Source of the DNA: Phytophthora quininea
Taxonomy: Eukaryota > Oomycota > Peronosporomycetes > Peronosporales > Peronosporaceae
Direction: 5' to 3'
NCBI GenBank assembly: GCA_011947345.1
Contig: JAAVTG010000120.1
Coordinates: 1 to 40,003, forward strand
Length of the DNA stretch: 40,003 nt
Under the pieces are notes generated by a model, which saw only the letters and a program-made list of their open reading frames with translations, searched no databases and was not told the DNA's origin. How positions within the stretch are numbered: the stretch's first letter is position 1; each line of letters starts with the position of its first letter. This document shows positions 33,801-40,003 of the stretch, piece by piece. Both the position numbers and the translations under genes were made by a program.

Positions 33801-35393
33801 GATCGCTCAAGTTCTTCGGTCCCAGTGTCAGCGTCTCCTACTTCTGCACGGCGACAAGAAGACTGCAGATGCCATCAGGTACCGTCTTTGGACTCGCTTT
33901 ACGTCTTCGGGTTCGCCCGATGCTACGTGGGTCCGTTGTCATGGCGCGCAGTCGGAGGCGGTGGTTGCGACTGCCGACGCTGCTGCTCTTCAAAGTCAAG
34001 TTCCGATTCAGGACGAAGAGCTGGAGAATGAAGACCAGCTCCAGCCTGAAGGAGTTGACTTCAAGGCGTTGGATGAGATGCTGGCGAATCGCGTGAAAAT
34101 GATACAGAAGTACCAGATCATTTCGTTCGAGAAGCGATGCGCTGAGCTGTTGCGTTTGAGTTCCTACGAAGTGGGGTGTCGACATCCATTTGACTCCGCC
34201 AAGAACTTGCTCAAGCACCAAAGTAGTGAGGTAATCGAGACTGCAAGAAGTTTATTCGCGAAGTGTGTCTCGGAAACGAACGTTCAGCGCCTGCATTTGC
34301 GACGCATGAAGAACATGCAGAAGACACACACGAATGCAGCAGCTAACAGTCTCTTCTACCAGCTCTCCCAGCTGTATCTGGATCAGCAGTCGGAGGTATT
34401 TAAACGTATGAGCGTAGGTACTCGAGTGGACACGATCATTGCTGCACTGCCGAGTTCCGTCCGTGTCTTGTGTCTCCACTTTTCGCCGGATCGCTGCTTC
34501 CTCTATGCTGCGATTTTAGGTAGCACTGAGAGACGTGTTGCCATCGGTAAGATGGAGTTCACTGAGAGCCAAACGGCTCTGCTGGACCGTCTGGATATGA
34601 GAGTGAAAGCATGGAGAGATCGCTGCGCGAAAGAAACGATGGCGTACGAGGATGCCCACAAACAAGATGAACTGTTTGAGTTTGCACCGGTGGAGCAACA
34701 GACTGGCGAGGCCTCAACCGATGATTTTTAGAAGAGGAGTTCACTGGCATTGTCAACGACACTGTGGAGCTGCTGCAGCCACTGTTCTCGCACTCATCCA
34801 TGAAAGCCGAGCTCAAAACCAACCTCGCGAACAATATGCTCGTACTCCTAGTGGATCGGGTGTTAGCTTATTTACCTCTGGAAGCGCTACCAGCTCTACT
34901 GCCAGCGGACTCGATCACTCGCGATTTTTCTATTCAGATGCTGCACCAGCGGCTCCTGGCGACGAAGAGGCAGCAATTGCGACCGACTGAGATGCGGTTC
35001 GTCGCGGACCCGCACAACGAAGACCCGGGAATGCAAACGGCCAGACCATGGCCAGTGTGGTGAAACAAGGCTGCGGGACTTGGAAGGATGCCTTCGATCA
35101 CGGCCAGATCCCGAGTGTGACAGATTGGCAGCAAGCGCTAAATGCTCGTCGAGGTGGCGGGCTTCTGTATGTTGGGCCCAACCGAATTCTGGGCTCGTGT
35201 TTTGCCTTTGAAGCAGGTGACGGGGATGAACATTGCGCTGACTTGTCAAGCGCTGATCTTACTCGATCATGCGGAGAACGCCAAAAGCACTCGCAGACAG
35301 AGCAAGTTGGACAGCGAGAAGCCTCGATGGGAGATGGAGGTAGCCATTCGACGCACGAAAGTCGCCATTCAGAAACTGGTAACAAAACCATAA
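27890..35393 (+). CDS. CFAP46: CFAP46-like axonemal TPR protein, many single-base frame breaks
   Basis: Very long TPR-rich protein of about 2,450 residues, close to the length of animal CFAP46/TTC40, a component of the central-pair C1d projection of motile cilia. Matching regions: LPELLVLTAEAAIFQGDFDT, then after an intron (28226-28307) YDFLVYNASVTYWHIARQL and FLVPSLTKIIEVLK, an internal ENICIYLWNYHFQ segment, and a C-terminal GGGLLYVGPNRILGS / NIALTCQALILLDHAE block. The frame changes about thirteen times, near 28560, 28830, 30085, 31078, 31555, 31655, 32290, 32620, 32815, 32925, 34727, 35030 and 35205. Most are apparent one-base deletions, several at homopolymers (CCC 28828, A5 31076, T5 34725). 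Between breaks the frames are fully open, up to 600 codons. The start is uncertain: 27890 is a GTG. Stop TAA is at about 35393. Confidence 0.8.
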
Positions 35394-35439
35394 GCGTTAG
35401 TTCCTCAGAATCACCAGTCTAGCAACGTCCTCCGTTTTA

Positions 35440-36245
35440 CTATACCACTAGGAATGCCAACGAGTAAATGATGGGGTAGATCTTGAAGTGAACAGCAGCA
35501 CCATATCTGTAACGCAACAGAGCCAAGTCAAGAACAGTGCAGAAAATCATTAAGAACCGCGACCCACGCCAAAGCTGACGGAATGAGCTGCTTGCGCATC
35601 ATCAACAACAATGATACGCACCACAATCGAGTCCGCATTGCCTCTCGTCGAGGTGTTGACCGAGAACGGATGGAACAGCCACACGCTGCAAGAACAGCAA
35701 CCACTTCATGATTTCTACACCCTCCACTGCAATTTGCTCACGTTTTCAGTCATCGTACCAGCAATACAGTGCCGCATCTGCATCAAGAGCACGAGCCCCA
35801 TGAATATTAGCATAATAATCCTCTCAACAATATCCACTTCTTACTTTGATCCGGAAGTCCCCGCAGGCGTAGAATTTCGTACAACACGCGCCCGACTAGC
35901 ATGTCGCAGCCCACAAATAATAACTTGCCGAACGCTTCGTGTAGGCAGACATTGGGCAGCATTAAATAAGCTCTGCAAGAAATAAACATAGTATGCATCC
36001 CGATAAATAAATAATATAATAACAACTCAAGTAAAAATCACATATTATCTTACAGCACTGAAGTGTATCGAAAGGAGAGTGACCCGCCGCCACCTCCCGC
36101 GCGGCGTCCATGTACACGTCGTAGTCCACGTCCGTGTACTTGACGGCCATGTAAACGTCCTGCAGGTGGCCGTACACCAGCAGCGCTAGCCGCAGCAGCA
36201 ACGCGCCCCGAACAGCGCCAGCGTCCGCCGAGACATTCCCATCAT
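35440..36245 (-). pseudogene. PIGM: Truncated PIGM (GPI mannosyltransferase 1) copy
   Basis: PIG-M adds the first mannose to the GPI anchor in the ER lumen. Starting at tandem ATGs (36245-36240), the copy has a hydrophobic start, a frame break at C4/G4 (36206-36209), then LLLRLALLVYGHLQDVYMAV and the DXD-bearing YTDVDYDVYMDAAREVAAGH. After an intron (about 36050-35970) come AYLMLPNVCLHEAFGKLLFV and CDMLVGRVLYEILRLRG. Further pieces are VWLFHPFSVNTSTRGNADSI (about 35660-35600) and GAAVHFKIYPIIYSLAF (35510-35440), then a stop. The RYTPLL segment expected before AYLML is missing, and everything after the KIYP motif (over half the enzyme) is absent. It sits tail to tail with CFAP46, 46 bases apart. 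Confidence 0.82.
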
Positions 36246-36380
36246 GGAGTGTGCTATGTAATCCGTACTTACCTAGTGCGGAAATGTGCGACGTGTGCGG
36301 ATTTCTGTGACGTGTGAGAACGTCAACCTCCGTCACTGCCTACCCGGGCTGCCGTCCCGGGGAAATTCGCAGTTCTTAAA

Positions 36381-36412
36381 GTTTAGTTTAGTTTAGCTTA
36401 GCTTAGTTTAGC
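36381..36412 (+). repeat. Short GTTTA/GCTTA pentamer repeat
   Basis: About six tandem units of GTTTA alternating with GCTTA. It lies in the gap 36246-36566, upstream of the truncated PIGM and just after a CCCGGG...CCCGGG palindrome-like stretch near 36341-36361. Too short and irregular to be telomeric. Confidence 0.6.
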
Positions 36413-36566
36413 AAATATTTCTGTCATAAGCCGTTGCTTTGGCGCCGAGGCCTGTAAGTCTTGAAAACCTGCACGGTGCTGCAGGAGGAACTACAAGATG
36501 CCCGTGAAAGAAATGAATGCGTTACTGTTTTTTATTGCTTTTATTGCTGTCTTTAATCACGCATTC

Positions 36567-37022
36567 TTAACTCTCTTCTTCGCTACTGGACGATCTGGTC
36601 GGGACGGGGATGTCTTCAGGTGTTTCACTGCCGACAATTTCTTCCAATTCGCGAAAGGAGTTTTCTGGGTCTTCAATTGGCATGCCTTCACCCTCGGTAA
36701 CGACCACGGATAGCAGTTGAAGACGCTGCTGCTGTTCTTGACGGCGTCGGTGACGTTTCTGAGTGATGTAGGCTCTGAATTGTTCTAGATAGTCTCGATC
36801 GGCCTCGTCGGCAGCATTAACAGCTCGTTGAAAACGTCGCTGAGCACACAGTAGTTTGCTTTCGGCTATTTGCAGCTGGTAGTTGTGCGGTTGGTGGGCC
36901 CTCCGTAGCATGGTGATCCGTGCATGAACTTCTACTAGCACTTGAGATGCTGCTTGTTCGGCGGCAATTGCCTCACATCGATGGGCTTCCGCTGCATCCA
37001 TTCCCGACTGAAAATGAGGCAT
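36567..37022 (-). CDS. Coiled-coil acidic-tailed protein, divergent partner A
   Basis: Intact 151-codon ORF from ATG 37022 (or the Met at codon 8). Predicted long helix: AEQAASQVLVEVHARITMLRR, then ESKLLCAQRRFQRAVNAADE and a basic QKRHRRRQEQQQRL. The C terminus is acidic and ends in a Ser/Glu run (RSSSSEEES). It resembles the neighbour on the plus strand in the order and spacing of its helices: LCAQRRFQRAVNAADEA against LQTLRRQFERARATTDD, followed in both by Y-V/I-x-Q-R/K-x-R-H-x-x-QEQ. I do not recognise a named family. The opposite-strand ORF at 36498-36713 is a shadow. Confidence 0.6.
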   Translation of the reverse strand: MPHFQSGMDAAEAHRCEAIAAEQAASQVLVEVHARITMLRRAHQPHNYQLQIAESKLLCAQRRFQRAVNAADEADRDYLEQFRAYITQKRHRRRQEQQQRLQLLSVVVTEGEGMPIEDPENSFRELEEIVGSETPEDIPVPTRSSSSEEES

Positions 37023-37117
37023 TAAGAGCCGTCGTCACATTTCCTATCGAATTCCTTAGCTTATCGTGGTCAGCTTCGGTCACTCGACGTTCACCGCCAA
37101 TCCATCTTTTGGTCGTA

Positions 37118-37872
37118 ATGAGTGAAGAGTCCAGCAGCGACGACGAGAACACTAGCCACCGTGGTCGAGCGCTAGATGCCGAAGTAGTCGCGTTTAACGC
37201 GCTCAAGAGACAGCATCGTCGACTTCGCAGCCTCCGAGATGAGCTTGGTGAGAATGACATCATAGTTCGCATCGCAGCACAGCACCTGCAAACACTGCGA
37301 CGGCAATTTGAACGAGCACGCGCAACAACCGACGACGCCTTCAGTGACTGGGCGCGAAATTTGGCCGGCTACGTACTAGCCCAGCGCGAGCGCCACCATC
37401 AAGAACAAGACGAGGAACTGGCAGCGTACGAGCAGGCAGCGGGGGCGTCGATGATGTGCAAACTGACACGGCAGGCCCAACAACAGCTGCCACATGTGCC
37501 CAAGCCACGTCGATGCCGTCCATTGAGTCGCTGAAGCGGGTGGCTGCTGACGACGCGGGAGGGAGGTCTACGAAACGAGTAAATCGGCTGATGAATCTTG
37601 CGCGGGGCGAATTGGCTATAATCAGTGAAGCGTCGCGCAAGATCGAGCAAGAAGTAGAGGGCAACGATGATGAAGGTGCGGTGGGCAGCGAGGAGGAGAG
37701 TGCAGAAGAAGAAAAGAAGTTGATACCCGCGACGACAGGGAAGGAGTGTGGTGACGAAGAAAAGCAAGGCGATACCCGCAGCACCAAGGCGAAGACACGG
37801 CGGTCGAGACGAGCTGATGATAATGATAGCGATTACAGTCCGAGTAGCGATGAGGCAGCTGATGACGGTTAA
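37118..37872 (+). CDS. Coiled-coil acidic protein, divergent partner B
   Basis: ATG 37118 begins MSEESSSDDEN, then a helix related to partner A (AFNALKRQHRRLRSLRDELG, LQTLRRQFERARATTDDAF, VLAQRERHHQEQDEEL). The frame breaks at the G5 run 37441-37445; one added G continues it into a Thr/Ala-rich linker, a second helix (RGELAIISEASRKIEQEVEG) and a Lys/Glu-rich tail with SDYSPSSDEAADDG before TAA at 37872. About 250 residues in total. Alternating acidic and basic low-complexity tails suggest a nuclear or chromatin-related protein, but this is inference. The two starts are only 95 bases apart, so the pair probably arose by inverted duplication and shares a promoter. Confidence 0.55.
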
Positions 37873-37940
37873 GTCACAGGAAAGGACGAAACTCAGCTAG
37901 CGATAATGAATGAAGAGGTTTTTGTCTCGTAGATACCGCT

Positions 37941-38266
37941 TTATACTGTGTTTTGTCCGTCACTAAACCCATACAGCGTCCGCCCTTGTCGTTTCAATGC
38001 GTAGATGACGTCCGTCGCTTTGATAGTTTTTCGATTGGCATGTTCTGCATACACTATAGCATCTTGAACAAGATTACTGATAAAAACTCTCAGCACTGCA
38101 CGTGTTTCTTGATAGACGAGTCTGGATAATCTGATGACACCTGCACGACGAGCAAGACGCCGGATAGCTGGTCTTGTGATGCCTTGAATATTGTCCCGCA
38201 GAATATAGCGATGACGCTTTGAGCCCCCTTGCCAAGAGCCTTGCCGTATTTACCGCGACCAGCCAT
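37941..38266 (-). CDS. Divergent histone H4 variant
   Basis: Read on the minus strand from ATG 38266, the gene encodes a 108-residue histone H4 relative if one G is added to the G5 run at 38224-38228. The span is 326 bases, one short of 109 codons. Clear H4 hallmarks are [34 protein letters not shown] and [16 protein letters not shown]. In standard numbering tail lysines 5, 8, 12 and 16 and His18 remain, but Gly6 is Tyr, Lys20 is Tyr, Lys31 is Arg, Lys44 is Ile, Glu63 is Ser, Arg67 is Gln and residue 77 is Asn. Lys79 and Lys91 are kept. The C terminus changes from GG to SDGQNTV. I count about 30 differences over 102 positions, far beyond normal H4 variation. The core is open from the break to TAA (37941-37943) with the hydrophobic pattern intact, arguing for selection. 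It would pair with H3 in the nucleosome. Confidence 0.85.
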
Positions 38267-38269
38267 CGT

Positions 38270-38329
38270 CTTGCATGGTGCACTATTAGTACCAATTAAT
38301 CCGTGAAGGCCCGGTGATGGTCGGCTTAC
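38270..38329 (-). other. Probable 5'-UTR intron of the H4 variant
   Basis: Just upstream of the H4 start the minus strand reads AAG|GTAAGC, then GTACTAATAGTG (branch-site-like TACTAAT about 18 bases from the end) and GCAAG before ACGATG. That is a 60-base GT-AG intron whose acceptor lies three bases before the ATG. A CCAAT sequence lies a little further upstream (about 38355-38362). A 5'-UTR intron would be unlike canonical replication-dependent H4 genes. Confidence 0.5.
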
Positions 38330-38935
38330 CTTGTCTGTTGCGTGTGTGATTCCACGCTATTGGTTTTGGGGTTCGCTGGCAAAATCTGAAGTGAGCGCAA
38401 CGGAGAGCGACAACAATTTATCGATCTTCTATGCTGTCCTAATCTCGCAGAAGTTAGGACAGTAGATTCAACTTTTGGAGCTATGAAAATGTGTTTGAAC
38501 CGGAGATGGGAAGGAGATGATGCGATAAATTTTGATGCAATAAGGTACAGAGCGCCTCAAGCTGCGGGAGACCAAGCTGGCGACGTTGACATAAAGATGC
38601 CAAGGACAAAGAGAAGTGGATGGGGCAGTTTGCAATGCCATGGCTTTCAGCATTTTTGTTTGCTTTTTTTCTAACACGTGCTTTTTACGGAGGTTAATAG
38701 TCTCTCCGAAGTGTCTTGAACTCTCATCGCTTGTGTCTTCTGCTTAAAGCTTTGAAGGCAAAAATACCTGCGATCTAGGGCCGCGGCATTGCGATGGATG
38801 CTTGTAGCTGCTTTTGATAACGCCTGGCCGCGCGCAAGTCCAAGTTTCGCCGGTGTCTTCTTTCATCCCGCTCTAATATATACATTGCTTTAAGCTCGCG
38901 CACAACCGTTGCTTGGAAATGTTTTAGTTGTTGGG
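38330..38935. other. Intergenic stretch without a supported gene
   Basis: Contains the presumed promoter of the H4 variant (about 38330-38450). Short ORFs on both strands near 38468-38677 have no recognisable domain and AT-rich tails. I see nothing else. Confidence 0.3.
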
Positions 38936-39559
38936 CTAATAGGCGATGCTCGATCCGGCACGAACAGTTGGGATGGTCTGTACCTCGTTCCAGCTCCTGG
39001 TACCGTCTCCTGTTCCAAAAGCGTTGCCCCTCGTCTTGTCAGCGGTCCCAAAATTCCGAAGACAGTCGCGTCCGGCTGCGTATTCATCCCCGCTAGTTTT
39101 CGGGTGCGCATGGCGGTCTCCTTCGCTCCGATCCTCCACCCCAACCTCTTCTCGCTCGTCGTACATGGGGCTCTCGACTCGTTGCGATTGCAGCCGGCAT
39201 GATTCGCCTTGATGGCGGTCACGATACGAGCGCTGATTAAGCTGCTTCTTCACACTGCGTGCCAACGCTTGGGCATCGGATAGTTTGCTGGCGTGGCGAT
39301 GCGTCCGACAGAGATTGGCGAACTTCCGCTTCAAACTGCCAATTCCACGAAGCCTGTTGTCGGGTTCCAGCGCGTTGTAAGCGGCTGCAACAGCCTCCCA
39401 ATCAGCTGGCTTCACCGGCAAAACTCGCCCGACCTCCGTCACAAGACGAAGTTGCTCGCGCGTGCTGTAGTTGCGCGATCCCTGAGTTTTTGGCATTGAG
39501 TCACAACGGTCTTCGCGTTTTATCTTCGGCCGTCGACAGCAAATCGTAAAATGGCACAT
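38936..39559 (-). CDS. SANT-like (DUF6818-type) ORF, likely transposon-derived
   Basis: 207-codon open frame; the second Met (39496) is the likely start, just before the domain. Residues about 30-90 form the SANT-like block STREQLRLVTEVGRVLPVKP, DWEAVAAAYN and SLKRKFANLCRTHR, which aligns with the Harbinger partner protein at 21,885 (MLDIVENILPFGAEQWQNAA, SLKRKFQKL). The second half is Arg/Glu-rich and then low complexity, and may be out of frame. No transposase or inverted repeats are evident nearby, so it may be a domesticated or orphaned Harbinger gene. Confidence 0.55.
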   Translation of the reverse strand: MCHFTICCRRPKIKREDRCDSMPKTQGSRNYSTREQLRLVTEVGRVLPVKPADWEAVAAAYNALEPDNRLRGIGSLKRKFANLCRTHRHASKLSDAQALARSVKKQLNQRSYRDRHQGESCRLQSQRVESPMYDEREEVGVEDRSEGDRHAHPKTSGDEYAAGRDCLRNFGTADKTRGNAFGTGDGTRSWNEVQTIPTVRAGSSIAY

Positions 39560-39645
39560 TGGCTACCGAAAACTATGAATCATGGTTCCAATTTTTTGGT
39601 CAGCAGCACATCCCCTACTTCAACAGTGGCGTAGTGATATCTGGA

Positions 39646-40003
39646 CTAGGTCCAGGACAGGTAGGCCAAGCGAACTGTAGCTTGGCATTGAACATCGCGG
39701 AACAAGCCGAGGTTCGAGTAGGAGAGGATCTGGACGATGGCTCCTGCTGGTGGCAGGTGTTCATCTCCTGAGTCAACATCCACGCGGTGGCCGTGAACAA
39801 CAAGGTGTCGACGTCACGGGTGTTCTCAGCGTACGTCTCGCGAAATGCCTCTGTGCAGCGGCAGCATCAAGTAGAGGAAGCTACAAAGCACTTAGGACCA
39901 CAGCACGCACCTTCAGTAGCTGATCAAGCGGTTCCGGCGAATCAGCGTCGACAAAGTGGAGTCGCACAAACTTCAACTGCTTATGCTGGTGGTGGAAATC
40001 CAC
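39646..40003 (-). CDS. Partial gene at the right edge, unknown product
   Basis: From the window edge a minus-strand exon encodes HHQHKQLKFVRLHFVDAD and PEPLDQLLK up to 39911; a 62-base intron (GTGCGT...CAGAG, 39910-39849) joins in frame to AFRETYAENTRDVDTLLFTA. After a probable one-base break near 39788 the frame continues GDEHLPPAGAIVQILSYSN and LGLFRDVQCQATVRLAYLSW to a TAG at 39646. The composition is protein-like throughout but I do not recognise the family. The 5' part lies outside the window. Confidence 0.4.

Noticed and set aside
35440..35985. Plus-strand ORF 35611-35985 as a separate gene
   Set aside because: The minus strand here carries ordered PIGM motifs (ending with the KIYP piece), so the plus ORF is a shadow.
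36381..36412. TTTAG repeat as an interstitial telomere
   Set aside because: The unit is a 5-mer GTTTA/GCTTA without the GGG of TTTAGGG telomeres and only about 30 bases long.
36498..36713. Hydrophobic plus-strand ORF that could be taken for a secreted peptide
   Set aside because: It is antisense to the C terminus of coiled-coil protein A and has no homology that I can see.
38074..38295. Minus-strand ORF of 73 codons over the histone region
   Set aside because: It uses a wrong frame; the H4 frame explains the sequence much better over its whole length.
1..40003. CRISPR arrays, prokaryotic operons or phage genes
   Set aside because: Introns, eukaryotic gene families and transposons dominate; no regularly spaced repeats are seen.

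Overview
The window looks like nuclear DNA of a zoospore-forming, plant-associated oomycete, most likely Phytophthora or a close relative. The evidence is genes with short introns of roughly 55-80 bases, two Crinkler (CRN) effector genes with LFLAK-type amino termini, axonemal genes (a radial spoke head protein and CFAP46), and Harbinger, piggyBac, hAT, LINE and copia elements packed between host genes. Species cannot be named from the sequence alone.

Layout. Bases 1-11,400 are a compact housekeeping block: a partial ORF at the left edge, a small lysine-rich membrane protein, APC2 of the anaphase-promoting complex, an unrecognised four-exon zinc-knuckle protein whose end overlaps APC2, a START/FYVE-like zinc-finger protein, an SH3-domain gene remnant, a small two-helix membrane protein, the WD-repeat gene DCAF4 and a radial spoke head 4/6 gene. 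Bases 11,700-27,250 are an accessory island. It starts and ends with frameshifted CRN effector genes, and in between lie a possible LTR remnant, a piggyBac-like relic with a TTAA end, a captured 5' fragment of the GPI mannosyltransferase gene PIGM, a copia remnant that seems to have landed in it, a nearly full LINE, an hAT relic and a well-preserved Harbinger element at 21,502-24,240 with terminal inverted repeats, a 3-base target duplication and both of its proteins. A gutted CCT3 chaperonin fragment abuts the second CRN start.

Bases 27,890-35,393 carry a CFAP46-like axonemal TPR gene. It is followed by a truncated PIGM copy (35,440-36,245, minus), a divergent pair of related coiled-coil acidic proteins (36,567-37,872), a strikingly divergent histone H4 (37,941-38,266, minus) with a likely 5'-UTR intron, a SANT-like (DUF6818-type) ORF and a partial gene at the right edge.

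A recurrent technical theme is single-base frame breaks, mostly apparent deletions in short homopolymers, in otherwise open frames (APC2, DCAF4, CFAP46, H4, PIGM, both CRNs and others). Many look more like consensus errors than genuine decay, so 'pseudogene' calls are made cautiously. The standout biological item is the H4 variant: it keeps the acetylatable tail lysines 5, 8, 12 and 16 but replaces lysine 20 with tyrosine, changes about 30 core positions and has an altered, longer C terminus.
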